Part shown: positions 17,546 through 25,789 of the stretch, piece by piece
How positions within the stretch are numbered: position 1 is the first letter of the stretch
Layout: the number at the start of each line of letters is the position of its first letter
NCBI RefSeq assembly: GCF_900207575.1
Contig: NZ_OAOQ01000011.1
Coordinates: forward strand, 1-64,000
Source: Cereibacter ovatus
GTDB lineage: Bacteria > Pseudomonadota > Alphaproteobacteria > Rhodobacterales > Rhodobacteraceae
Direction of reading: 5' to 3'
Length of the DNA stretch: 64,000 nucleotides
Made by a program: the position numbers and the translations under genes
Notes under the pieces: model-generated
Told to the model about the DNA's origin: nothing
What the model saw: only the letters and a program-made list of their open reading frames with translations
The model's database searches: none

Positions 17546-19033
17546 ATGCGGATGAAGAACGGACAGCTCGGCCGGGCCTTGCGGGTGGGCCTGATCGGCG
17601 TGGCACTGGGCGCGGGCGCGGGACATGCGCAGGATCATGGTCCGACCACGACCAAGCAATATGACGACGGTTCGGTCTATGAAGGCACGTTCCGCAACGG
17701 CGTCCAGCACGGAACCGGCACCTACCGCCTGCCCAACGGCTATGAATACACCGGCGAATGGGTCGACGGCGAAATTCGCGGCAAGGGCACTGCGCGCTTT
17801 CCCAACGGCTCGGTCTATGAAGGCAGCTTTGTCGCCGGCAAACCCGAGGGGCGCGGCAAGATCACCTTTTCCGATGGCGGCAGCTATGAAGGCGACTGGC
17901 GCGAAGGCCAGATGACCGGCGAGGGCGTGGCGCGCTATGCCAACGGCTCGGTCTATACCGGCCAGTTCAGGAACGCCGTCCACCACGGCCGCGGCGTGAT
18001 GGAGAACCCCGGCGGCTATCGCTATGACGGCGACTGGGTCGAGGGCGTGAAAGAGGGCAAGGGCAAGATCGTCTATCCCGATGGGGCGATCTATGAAGGC
18101 GGTCTTGTCAAGGGCCAGCGGCAGGGTCAGGGCATGCTGACCATGCCCGACGGGCTGATCTATGTCGGCGAGTGGCGTGACGGCCAGATCAACGGTGTGG
18201 GCAAGCTGACCCAGCCCAACGGCGACATCTACGAAGGCCCGCTGAAGGATGGCCAGCGCGAGGGGCGCGGCCGCGTCATCCACAAGAACGGCGATCTTTA
18301 TGAAGGCGACTTCCTTGCCGACCGCCGTCATGGCAAGGGCATCTTCCGCGGCGCCGATGGCTATGTCTATGATGGCGACTGGATCGAAGGCCGGATCGAG
18401 GGCGAGGGCCGCGTGACCTATCCCGACGGCTCGGTCTATCAGGGCCGGTTCAAGAACGACCAGCCCGAGGGCAGCGGCAAGATCACCTATCCCGACGGCT
18501 CGACCTATGAAGGCCAATGGGTCGCTGGCGTGATCGAGGGGCAGGGCCGCGCCACCTATGCCAACGGCCTTGTCTACGAAGGCGCGTTCCGCGCCGCGAA
18601 GAACCACGGCCGCGGCGTGATGAGCTATCCCGACGGCTACCGCTATGAGGGCGACTGGCAGGACGGCCAGCGCCACGGGCAGGGCGTGGCCACCTATGCC
18701 GATGGCACCGTCTATACCGGCGGCTTCGTCAACGGCCAGCGCGCAGGCGAGGGCGAGATCGTGATGGCCGACGGCTTCCGCTACAAGGGCGGCTGGAAGG
18801 CGGGCGAGATCGACGGTCAGGGCATCGCCACCTATGCCAACGGCGACATCTACGAAGGCACCTTCCGCGCCGGCAAGCGGCAGGGTCAGGGCGTGATGCG
18901 TTACGCCACCGGCCAGCAAAGCGCCGGCGAATGGCGCGACGGGATGCTGACGAAACCCGCCGCCCCCGAGACCCCCGCACCGGCAGAGGCCGCCCCCCCG
19001 CCCGCCGAGGGCGCACCGGCCACTTCGGACTGA
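17546..19033 (+). CDS. Secreted MORN-repeat protein
   Basis: A 495-residue exported protein: a signal peptide (RALRVGLIGVALGAGAGHAQ, cleavage after HAQ) followed by about 18 uninterrupted 23-residue MORN units of the form YEGxWxxGxxxGxGxxxYPDG, then a Pro/Ala-rich tail (TPAPAEAAPPPAEGAPAT). MORN repeats form flat beta-hairpin arrays that bind lipids or proteins in eukaryotes; bacterial secreted versions have no established role. No catalytic domain is attached. The start is ATG 17546 with GGGGCGGAGA upstream. No operon partner is evident. Confidence 0.88.
   Translation: MRMKNGQLGRALRVGLIGVALGAGAGHAQDHGPTTTKQYDDGSVYEGTFRNGVQHGTGTYRLPNGYEYTGEWVDGEIRGKGTARFPNGSVYEGSFVAGKPEGRGKITFSDGGSYEGDWREGQMTGEGVARYANGSVYTGQFRNAVHHGRGVMENPGGYRYDGDWVEGVKEGKGKIVYPDGAIYEGGLVKGQRQGQGMLTMPDGLIYVGEWRDGQINGVGKLTQPNGDIYEGPLKDGQREGRGRVIHKNGDLYEGDFLADRRHGKGIFRGADGYVYDGDWIEGRIEGEGRVTYPDGSVYQGRFKNDQPEGSGKITYPDGSTYEGQWVAGVIEGQGRATYANGLVYEGAFRAAKNHGRGVMSYPDGYRYEGDWQDGQRHGQGVATYADGTVYTGGFVNGQRAGEGEIVMADGFRYKGGWKAGEIDGQGIATYANGDIYEGTFRAGKRQGQGVMRYATGQQSAGEWRDGMLTKPAAPETPAPAEAAPPPAEGAPATSD
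17666..18955 (+). repeat. 69-bp (23-residue) MORN repeat array, about 18 units
   Basis: Each unit begins with Tyr-x-Gly and is in register from the first YEGTF to the last YEGTF unit and the partial AGEWRDG. Codon choice differs between units, so the array is old or selected rather than freshly duplicated. Confidence 0.85.
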
Positions 19034-19347
19034 CAGCACGTCCCGTCTCGGCTTGGCCTGATGATCCCGCCAAGCGGCTGATGGCGTAGCCGCAAGCCAT
19101 CGATCACGGGCCGGATGCGGCCCGCCCGATGATCCCCGAAGGCGGCGCGCGCAAAGCCCCATCCGCGCCCCGCTGGCCGGCATGACCGCGCAGACCGGCC
19201 TGGTCCGTCGCGCCCCCCCCGAAAGCGCCCCGGATCTTTCCACGGCACCCGCGCGCTTGGCGGTTTTGTTGTGCCAGCGCAAACTCACCCGGCGCGAACG
19301 GATCTACCAATCGGCTCATAGACATGATCCATCGAAGGAGAGATCCG
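19034..19347. other. 314-base intergenic region, nirK promoter region
   Basis: No gene is recognised here. It contains an NnrR-type box at 19269-19282 and a ribosome-binding site AAGGAGAG (19334-19341) for nirK. Confidence 0.6.
19269..19282. promoter_or_regulatory. Putative NnrR (Crp/Fnr-family) box upstream of nirK
   Basis: TTGTG-CCAG-CGCAA is the reverse complement form of TTGCG-N4-CACAA, the palindrome recalled for NnrR control of nitrite and nitric oxide reductase genes in Rhodobacter sphaeroides 2.4.3. Its centre is about 72 bases before the nirK ATG, a suitable distance for an activator site. Confidence 0.65.
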
Positions 19348-20472
19348 ATGCTCACCCGCCGCGCAGCCCTGATGGGGGCCGCAGCCATCGCCTCAGCGCC
19401 GCTGGTGATCCGCGCCGCAGCCGCCGAAGAGGCCCCCGCCCAAGTGGCCACCGCGGCCAAGGTCGATCTGAGCGCCCTGCCCCGCGTGAAACACAAGCTG
19501 GTGGCGCCGCCCTTCGCCCATGACCACGCCCAGGTCGCGGCCTCGGGTCCGGTCATCAACGAATTCGAGATGGTGATCGAGGAAAAAGAGGTCCAGATCG
19601 ACGAAGACGCCTGGATGCAGGCCATGACTTTCAACGGCTCGATCCCCGGGCCGCTGATGGTGGTGCATTAAGGCGATTATGTCGAACTGACACTGGTCAA
19701 CCCCGAAACCAACACCATGCCGCACAACATCGACTTCCACGCCGCCACCGGCGCGCTGGGCGGCGGCGGGCTGACGCTGATCAATCCGGGCGAAAAGGTG
19801 GTGCTGCGCTTCAAGGCGACGCGCGCCGGCACCTTCGTCTATCACTGCGCGCCGGGCGGCCCGATGATCCCGTGGCATGTGGTCTCGGGGATGGCGGGCT
19901 GCATCATGGTGCTGCCGCGCGACGGTCTGAAAGACCATGAAGGAAAGCCCGTAAGCTACGACCGCGTCTACTATATCGGTGAAAGCGATCACTACATCCC
20001 CAAGGGTGATGACGGCAGCTACCTGCGCTATTCCGACCCGTCTGAAGGCTATGACGACATGGTGGCGGTGATGAACACCCTGATCCCCACCCATATCGTC
20101 TTCAACGGCGCGGTGGGGGCCTTGACCGGCGACGGCGCGCTGAAGGCCAATGTGGGCGAGCGGGTGCTGTTCATCCACAGCCAGCCCAACCGCGACTCGC
20201 GTCCGCATCTGATCGGCGGCCACGGCGATCTGGTGTGGGAGACCGGCAAGTTCAACAACCCGCCCGAACGCGATCTGGAAACCTGGTTCATCCGGGGCGG
20301 ATCGGCCGGGGCGGCGCTGTATGAATTCCTGCAACCGGGCGTCTATGCCTATGTCAACCACAACCTGATCGAGGCCGTCCACAAGGGCGCCACCGCCCAT
20401 GTTCTGGTCGAGGGCGAGTGGGACAACGATCTGATGGAACAGGTCGTGGCGCCGACCGGCCTTTCGGGCTGA
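19348..20472 (+). pseudogene. nirK: Copper nitrite reductase gene interrupted by an in-frame TAA
   Basis: NirK reduces nitrite to nitric oxide in the periplasm. A Tat-type signal ([20 protein letters not shown]) leads into the cupredoxin domains. Codon 108, in [19 protein letters not shown], is a stop where NirK proteins generally have Glu (GAA or GAG). The frame then stays open to 20472, and all copper ligands are encoded: type 1 His126, Cys167, His177, Met182; type 2 His131, His166, His338; catalytic Asp129 and His292. The full frame would be 374 residues, a normal length. As written, only a 107-residue fragment is made. A sequencing error is the main alternative. ATG 19348 has AAGGAGAG upstream; nirV follows. 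Confidence 0.85.
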
Positions 20473-20593
20473 CAGATCCGCCGGGCGCGGCCCCTGACCG
20501 GGCCGCCCCTTCCCCGGCGCCTGCACCGGGCGTCGCGGGGCACGCCCCCCCCCGCGGGGCGTCGCTTTCCCCAGATCAAGGAGTGCCGCCGCC

Positions 20594-21382
20594 ATGCTCC
20601 GCCCGATCCTTGCCGCCGGACTTGTCGCGCTCGCCTTGGCTGCGGGCTATGGCGTGGTCGCCCGCGATCCGCTGCCCCTGCCCGAGACCGTCACCATTCC
20701 GGGCGGAACCCAGATCTACCGCGCCTCGGGCGAATACCGGATCGGCACCCGCCGCATCGATGCGCCGGCGGTCAGCCAGCAGGTCGGGCCGCTTCACATC
20801 ATGAAATATCAGGTGACACAGGAGGATTACGCCCGCTGCATGGCCGACGGCGCCTGTCTTGAGGTCACCACCAGTCCGGGTGCGCAGATCCCGCAGACCG
20901 GGGTAAGCTGGTCCGACGCCACCGCCTATGCCGACTGGCTGTCCGACCGCACCGGGCTGCGCTGGCGGCTGCCGACCGATGCGGAATGGCTGCGCGCCGC
21001 CGCCGAACGCGGCTTTGACGGCGCATTGGGCGCCGAAGGGGCAAACCCGGCGGACCGCTGGCTGGCCAGCTACCGCTCTGAGGTGGAACGCCGCGGCGAG
21101 GCCGACCTGACGCCGCGCCCCACGGGCCATTTCGGCGCAACCAGCACCGGCATGCAGGATGCGGCTGGCAATGTCTGGGAATGGACCAACAGTTGCGACG
21201 AGCGGGTGCAACTTGCCGAAGACGGCCAGACCCGCGCCATCGAACGATTCTGCGGTGTCCGCGTGGCGCAAGGCAAGCACCGCGCCTTCGTGGTGGATTT
21301 CGTGCGCGACGCACGCTCGGGCGGTTGCGCGGCGGGGGTGCCGCCGGATTTCCTGGGCTTCCGCCTTGTGCGCGAGGATTGA
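20594..21382 (+). CDS. nirV: NirV, formylglycine-generating-enzyme-like protein
   Basis: NirV is encoded next to nirK in many denitrifiers, and its function is not known. The 262-residue chain starts with a membrane-anchoring or signal segment (ILAAGLVALALAAGYGVVA) and continues as a FGE-sulfatase/SUMF1 domain: VTIPGGTQIYR, HIMKYQVTQEDYARCMADGACLE, VSWSDATAYADWLS, WRLPTDAEWLRAA, GNVWEWTNSC and the final DFLGFRLVRED. The domain is probably periplasmic. It lies 121 bases after nirK and appears intact, unlike nirK. Confidence 0.9.
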   Translation: MLRPILAAGLVALALAAGYGVVARDPLPLPETVTIPGGTQIYRASGEYRIGTRRIDAPAVSQQVGPLHIMKYQVTQEDYARCMADGACLEVTTSPGAQIPQTGVSWSDATAYADWLSDRTGLRWRLPTDAEWLRAAAERGFDGALGAEGANPADRWLASYRSEVERRGEADLTPRPTGHFGATSTGMQDAAGNVWEWTNSCDERVQLAEDGQTRAIERFCGVRVAQGKHRAFVVDFVRDARSGGCAAGVPPDFLGFRLVRED

Positions 21383-21630
21383 CGGCTTTGCCTCGCCCTT
21401 CCCGTCCGGCGCGGGCTGCGTCCGCCCTGTGCGCCAGAATTGACGGGATAGCCCCCGGACCACCCGCACGATCCGCTTTGCCCAAACCCCCAACCGCACG
21501 GGGCAGCCCTTTGCACAGCGGCCCATGCCCGCCACCCGCGGGCAAGCCGCTGGATGTATCACCCGATTGAAACCGGACTTCGCGCGGCCGTGCCGGGCGC
21601 GGGCAAGCCGCCGCCTGCAAGGCCCTGCCG

Positions 21631-21645
21631 TTCACGAAGCGCGAA
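21631..21645 (+). repeat. Dispersed 15-bp motif, copy 2
   Basis: TTCACGAAGCGCGAA, identical to the copy at 56474 and one base different from those at 6776 and 41792. It lies in the nirV to pseudoazurin gap. Confidence 0.6.
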
Positions 21646-21661
21646 TGACAAGGCTTTGGAC

Positions 21662-21691
21662 AAAAAAGAAATACCCGGCCTTTCGGCCGGG
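21662..21691 (-). terminator. Rho-independent terminator of the pseudoazurin-like gene
   Basis: On the minus strand CCCGGCC-GAAA-GGCCGGG forms a 7-bp stem with a tetraloop, followed by TATTTCTTTTTTG. It begins 34 bases after the stop. Confidence 0.85.
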
Positions 21692-21725
21692 CTGTTCCGA
21701 TAGGGGCAGGCCGTGGCCCCGGATG

Positions 21726-22187
21726 TCAGTTGGCCTGATAGTTCTGCATCGCCTGCGCCAGCATCGGTTCCATCCGGGCCTGGGCGCGGGCCGGCAGCGG
21801 CACCGACAGCGCATCCTGAAGGTTCACCGGCGTGCCGACCTGGATCAGCGCCACCATGCCCATGCCGAAATAGGGCATGCTTTTCACGCCCCAGACGCCT
21901 TCCTGCGTCAGGGTGACGGTCACGGGGCGGTTCATCTCGCCCTTGAAGCCACGGGCGCCAAGGGGAAGCATCCCGGGAATGACCTCGGCGTTGAAGCCCT
22001 TGTCCACCGGGATGAACGTGACGGTATCGCCGACCTTGGCCTCGATGAAGGCGGGCTCGAACGCCTTGGCGCCGGACGAGCCGATGTTGACCATGGCGAT
22101 TTCATGGTTCGTCGCATGGGCCGCAGGGGCGACAAGGGCCGCGGCAAGCCCGGCGGCCAGGCCGATCATCGGGAATTTCGCGAGCAT
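21726..22187 (-). CDS. Pseudoazurin-like cupredoxin lacking three copper ligands
   Basis: A periplasmic 153-residue protein with a signal peptide ending in APAAHA and a body that aligns with pseudoazurin along its length (FEPAFIEAKVGDTVTFIPVDKG, MGMVALIQVG). Pseudoazurin is a blue-copper electron donor to NirK, using His40, Cys78, His81 and Met86 (mature Alcaligenes numbering). Here the equivalents are Phe65 in DKGFN, Ser103 in VKSMP, Tyr106 in MPYFG, and Met111. Only the methionine remains, so type 1 copper binding is not expected. Frame and terminator are intact. Start ATG 22187 has GGAT/AGGA upstream. It may be a decaying electron carrier or a re-purposed, copper-free relative. Confidence 0.85.
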   Translation of the reverse strand: MLAKFPMIGLAAGLAAALVAPAAHATNHEIAMVNIGSSGAKAFEPAFIEAKVGDTVTFIPVDKGFNAEVIPGMLPLGARGFKGEMNRPVTVTLTQEGVWGVKSMPYFGMGMVALIQVGTPVNLQDALSVPLPARAQARMEPMLAQAMQNYQAN

Positions 22188-22281
22188 GGCAGGAATCCTT
22201 TCTGCGCGTATTGCGGAAACGTTCATTCATTCGGAGAGTTCTTTCACCCGCCGCATGTATCCGCATATGGGAAGGGGCGGG

Positions 22282-22295
22282 TTGTGCTGCATCAA
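22282..22295. promoter_or_regulatory. Putative Crp/Fnr-family box upstream of the pseudoazurin-like gene
   Basis: On the minus strand TTGAT-GCAG-CACAA combines an FNR half-site (TTGAT) with an NnrR-like half-site (CACAA). It lies about 100 bases before the ATG at 22187, so the gene is probably induced at low oxygen or by nitric oxide. Confidence 0.55.
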
Positions 22296-22436
22296 TTCGG
22301 GAAGTTCCAGCCCCCGCGGCCTGTTCGCGCAGGCAATCGCTGCATGGCAGCATTGCGCGCTGCGCAAGGCGGCAAAGCTGCCCTTCGGCAAAATTGGCGC
22401 TTTCCTTTTGCCGCGCGCTCCGTAATATCCGGCGCC

Positions 22437-22523
22437 ATGACACGGGACCGCCATACAGCGACCACCACGCCCGCGCGCTGCGCGCAGGCTGCCCGTGCGC
22501 TTCTTCTCCTTAGCTGCCTCTGA
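22437..22523 (+). CDS. Leucine-rich leader peptide of leuA
   Basis: A 28-codon ORF that begins ATGACACGGGACCGC and ends with the codons CTT CTT CTC CTT AGC TGC CTC TGA, so five of its last seven residues are leucine (LLLLSCL). It lies 75 bases before leuA and is followed by a strong hairpin. This is the layout of amino-acid attenuators: ribosome stalling at Leu codons when leucyl-tRNA is scarce would alter folding of the downstream RNA. There is only weak ribosome-binding sequence before the ATG. Confidence 0.7.
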   Translation: MTRDRHTATTTPARCAQAARALLLLSCL

Positions 22524-22552
22524 GCGTGCCCTTGGGCGCGACCGCTCAGAGG
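22517..22552 (+). promoter_or_regulatory. Attenuator-like hairpin before leuA
   Basis: CCTCTGAGCG (22517-22526) and CGCTCAGAGG (22543-22552) form a perfect 10-bp stem. The 5' arm contains the last Leu codon and the stop of the leader peptide. No T-run follows, so it may be the pause or anti-antiterminator element, or act through Rho or translation. Confidence 0.55.
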
Positions 22553-22598
22553 TGACCAGCGCCCGGGAACGAAGCTGAGGAACAAGAGAGATTTTCGC

Positions 22599-24188
22599 AT
22601 GACCGACACGACCAAGACCGCCGCAGAGCAGGACCGCGTCCTGATTTTCGACACCACGCTCCGCGATGGCGAACAATCGCCCGGCGCCACCATGACCCAT
22701 GACGAAAAGCTGGAAATCGCAGCTCTTCTGGACGAGATGGGCGTGGACATCATCGAGGCGGGCTTTCCCATCGCCTCGGAAGGCGATTTCGACGCGGTTT
22801 CGGCCATCGCGAAACAGTCGAGGAACGCCACGATCTGTGGCCTTGCGCGGGCGAACTACAAGGACATCGACCGCTGCTGGGAAGCGGTGAAACACGCGAA
22901 ATCGCCGCGCATCCACACCTTCATCGGCACCTCGCCGCTGCACCGCGCGATCCCCAATCTGGACATGGACCAGATGGCCGAGCGGATCCACGACACGGTC
23001 AGCCATGCGCGCAACCTGTGCGACAACATCCAGTGGTCGCCGATGGATGCGACGCGGACAGAACATGACTATCTGTGCCGCGTGGTCGAGATCGCGATCA
23101 AGGCGGGCGCCACCACGATCAATATTCCCGACACCGTGGGCTATACCGCGCCGCGCGAAAGCGCGGATCTGATCCGGATGCTTCTGGAACGGGTGCCGGG
23201 CGCCGATACGGTGGTGTTTGCCACGCATTGCCACAATGACCTTGGCATGGCGACGGCGAACGCTCTGGCTGCGGTCGAGGCCGGCGCGCGACAGATCGAA
23301 TGCACCATCAACGGTCTGGGCGAACGTGCCGGCAACACCGCGCTGGAAGAAGTGGTGATGGCGCTGAAGGTCAGGAACGACATCATGCCGTTCCGCACCG
23401 GCATCGACACGACCAAGATCATGAACATCAGCCGCAAGGTTGCGGCGGTTTCGGGCTTCCCGGTGCAGTTCAACAAGGCCATCGTCGGCAAGAACGCCTT
23501 TGCCCACGAATCCGGCATCCATCAGGACGGGATGCTGAAGAACGCCCAGACATTCGAGATCATGCGCCCCGCGGATGTGGGTCTGGCCGACACCTCGCTG
23601 GTGATGGGCAAACACTCGGGCCGGGCGGCGCTGCGCGCAAAGCTGAAGGATCTGGGCTATGATCTGGCCGACAACCAGCTGAACGATGTCTTCGTGCGGT
23701 TCAAGGCGCTGGCCGACCGCAAGAAGGAAGTCTATGACGACGATATCGTGGCGCTGATCCAGGATCAGGTGACCTCGGCCGAGCATGACATCCTGCAACT
23801 GAAGCGCCTGCGCGTGGTCTGCGGCACCGAGGGCCCGCAAGAGGCCGAAATGACCCTGACGGTCGAAGGTGTCGACCATTCCATCGATGCCACCGGCGAC
23901 GGCCCGGTGGATGCGGCCTTCAACGCGGTCAAGATGATCTACCCGCACAGTGCGAAGCTGCATCTTTATCAGGTTCATGCGGTGACCGAAGGGACGGATG
24001 CGCAGGCGACCGTCTCGGTCCGGCTGGAGGAAGACGGCAAGATCGCCACGGGTCAGGCCGCCGATACCGATACGGTGGTGGCCAGCGTCAAGGCCTATGT
24101 CAACGCGCTGAACCGGCTGATCCATCGCCGGCAAAAGTCGGCGCCCGGCGCGGATGTGAAGGACGTGCATTACACCTCGCACGCCTGA
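22599..24188 (+). CDS. leuA: 2-isopropylmalate synthase
   Basis: LeuA condenses acetyl-CoA with 2-oxoisovalerate in the first committed step of leucine synthesis. The 529-residue protein has the DRE-TIM motif FDTTLRDGEQSPGATM, the metal ligands in ATHCHNDLGMATANALAA, NGLGERAGNTALEEVVMAL, FAHESGIHQDGMLK, and a C-terminal LeuA-dimer regulatory domain from about residue 385 that binds leucine. Length is normal. Regulation by a leader-peptide attenuator is suggested by the Leu-rich ORF upstream. The ATG follows AACAAGAGAG. Confidence 0.96.
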   Translation: MTDTTKTAAEQDRVLIFDTTLRDGEQSPGATMTHDEKLEIAALLDEMGVDIIEAGFPIASEGDFDAVSAIAKQSRNATICGLARANYKDIDRCWEAVKHAKSPRIHTFIGTSPLHRAIPNLDMDQMAERIHDTVSHARNLCDNIQWSPMDATRTEHDYLCRVVEIAIKAGATTINIPDTVGYTAPRESADLIRMLLERVPGADTVVFATHCHNDLGMATANALAAVEAGARQIECTINGLGERAGNTALEEVVMALKVRNDIMPFRTGIDTTKIMNISRKVAAVSGFPVQFNKAIVGKNAFAHESGIHQDGMLKNAQTFEIMRPADVGLADTSLVMGKHSGRAALRAKLKDLGYDLADNQLNDVFVRFKALADRKKEVYDDDIVALIQDQVTSAEHDILQLKRLRVVCGTEGPQEAEMTLTVEGVDHSIDATGDGPVDAAFNAVKMIYPHSAKLHLYQVHAVTEGTDAQATVSVRLEEDGKIATGQAADTDTVVASVKAYVNALNRLIHRRQKSAPGADVKDVHYTSHA

Positions 24189-24208
24189 GCGGCGGATCAG
24201 GAAGACCC

Positions 24209-24235
24209 AAGGGCGTCCCGATGGGGCGCCCTTTT
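24209..24235 (+). terminator. Rho-independent terminator of leuA
   Basis: AAGGGCGTCCC-GAT-GGGGCGCCCTT is an 11-bp stem with one G-U pair, followed by TT, 20 bases after the leuA stop. Confidence 0.8.
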
Positions 24236-24409
24236 CCATGCGCGGTCGGGGGTGCGGCCGACGCACCGCCGGCGGTGGGTGTCTGGTCCGCAGCGAAACC
24301 CGCGCGGGGGGGGCGTCAGCCCCGATTGCGTCATGGCGTGGTTGTCCGCTGGTCTTGGCGGCCCGCGGGTGTGACCCGGTCGCCCGGCTTGCCTGCCCCC
24401 CCGCAGGGC

Positions 24410-25225
24410 TCAGGCGCTCAGCCGGTGGGGGGCGCGGCAGGTGGCCCAGGCGCGGACGGCCTCGCCAAAGGCCAGAAACAGCGGGCGCGACACCGGATCG
24501 TTGACCGCGTTCCATTCGGGGTGCCACTGCACCGACAGCGTGAAACCCGGCGCGCCAGCGACATGGATCGCCTCGGGGGTGCCGTCGGGGGCGGTGCCGT
24601 CGATCACGATCCGGCTGCCCGGGCGGGCGATGCCCTGACCGTGAAGCGTGTTGGTCATCACCTCTTCGGTGCCCAACAGGCGGTGGAACACGCCGCCCGG
24701 CGTGAAGCGGACCGGGTGACGCAGGGCGAACTTTTCCTCGATGGAGCCATCGGGCGGCATTCGGTGGTTCATCCGGCCCGGCAGGTCGCGGATCTCGGGG
24801 TGCAGCGTGCCGCCCATCGCCACGTTCACCTCTTGAAAGCCGCGGCAGATGCCAAGGAACGGCTGGCCACGCTCGACGCAGGCCCGAACCAACGGCAGGG
24901 TGATCGCGTCGCGCGTGCGCTCGAACATGCCATGCGCGGGGGTCTCATCCTCGCCATATTCCGAGGGGTGAACGTTCGGCCGGGCGCCGGTCAGCAGAAA
25001 GCCGTCGCACAGATCCAGCAGTTCCTCGACCGTGACGAAATTCGGATCGGTCGGGATGATCAGCGGCAGACAGCCCGAGACCAGCGCCACCGCCTCGCTG
25101 TTCATCGTCCCGCCGGCGTGGACGGGATAGCTTTGGTCCAGCAGCGACGAGTTGCCGATGATGCCGACGACCGGGCGACGGCTGGCGGGGCGAAGCATGG
25201 GGCTGCCACAGATCTGGGAACGCAT
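24410..25225 (-). CDS. Class I glutamine amidotransferase-like hydrolase (gamma-glutamyl-GABA hydrolase type)
   Basis: A 271-residue peptidase C26 / PuuD-like protein. The catalytic Cys is in [19 protein letters not shown], and the His-x-Glu pair is in [27 protein letters not shown] is the conserved substrate-pocket region. PuuD frees GABA from gamma-glutamyl-GABA in putrescine breakdown; no other puu genes are adjacent, so the substrate is not certain. Two starts are possible, ATG 25225 and ATG 25198, because the conserved part begins at [12 protein letters not shown]; neither has a strong ribosome-binding site. Confidence 0.85.
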   Translation of the reverse strand: MRSQICGSPMLRPASRRPVVGIIGNSSLLDQSYPVHAGGTMNSEAVALVSGCLPLIIPTDPNFVTVEELLDLCDGFLLTGARPNVHPSEYGEDETPAHGMFERTRDAITLPLVRACVERGQPFLGICRGFQEVNVAMGGTLHPEIRDLPGRMNHRMPPDGSIEEKFALRHPVRFTPGGVFHRLLGTEEVMTNTLHGQGIARPGSRIVIDGTAPDGTPEAIHVAGAPGFTLSVQWHPEWNAVNDPVSRPLFLAFGEAVRAWATCRAPHRLSA

Positions 25226-25430
25226 GAGGGACAAGATAGGGCGTTGCGGGCCTGCGGTGAAGACCCGGCTGCGCCGCAGGCCCCGCGCCTGCGCACAGAT
25301 CGGCGCTTTCCTGTGCAGAACCGGCGCGGTTCGGTCGCGCATCGGGCAAGGCGCAGGCTCACACGGATGTGACTTGCCTTCCAGCAGGGGCCGGGCAGTT
25401 CGATGGACACACCCACAGACGGAGGTTCCG

Positions 25431-25781
25431 ATGCGCATCCCAGGCCTTGCCCTGATCACAGCCCTTGCCGCCGCCCCGGCGCTGGCCCAGACCGACCATT
25501 CCGGCCATGGCACCGATGCCGGCACCAGCGCCTCGACCGCGGCCTATCAGGCGGCCAATGCCGAGATGCATGCCGCAATGGACATTCCGCTGTCAGGCGA
25601 TGCCGATGCGGATTTCGTGCGCTCGATGATCCCGCACCACGAAGGCGCGGTGGCCATGGCGCGCGTGGTGCTGGACCACGGGCAAGACCCCGAGATCCGC
25701 AAACTGGCCGAGGCCGTGATCTCGGCGCAGGAAGCCGAGATCGCCTTCATGCGCGACTGGCTGGCAAAGCACGGCCAGTAA
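25431..25781 (+). CDS. DUF305 family exported protein
   Basis: A 116-residue periplasmic protein: signal peptide [18 protein letters not shown], a short His-rich segment ([11 protein letters not shown]) and a four-helix DUF305 domain with [24 protein letters not shown]. The paired histidines IPHHEGA and the Met- and His-containing N-terminus suggest copper or other metal binding, and DUF305 proteins are often near copper-handling genes; none is adjacent here. The start ATG 25431 has GGAGG upstream. Confidence 0.88.
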   Translation: MRIPGLALITALAAAPALAQTDHSGHGTDAGTSASTAAYQAANAEMHAAMDIPLSGDADADFVRSMIPHHEGAVAMARVVLDHGQDPEIRKLAEAVISAQEAEIAFMRDWLAKHGQ

Positions 25782-25789
25782 AGCGGCGG

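Larger units (their letters stand above)
21383..21725. other. 343-base intergenic region between nirV and the pseudoazurin-like gene
   Basis: No gene is seen. The region holds a decayed copy of the last codons of nirV (21421-21446), the dispersed 15-bp motif (21631) and the terminator of the convergent pseudoazurin-like gene (21662-21691). Confidence 0.55.

Noticed and set aside
19669-19671. Recoding (selenocysteine or programmed readthrough) of the nirK TAA
   Set aside because: Selenocysteine uses TGA, not TAA, no structured element was seen after the codon, and the residue in homologues is an ordinary Glu. Mutation or sequencing error is simpler.
22227-24527. A 766-codon open frame antisense to leuA
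   Set aside because: Same GC-skew effect; it overlaps an unmistakable leuA entirely and has no recognisable motif.
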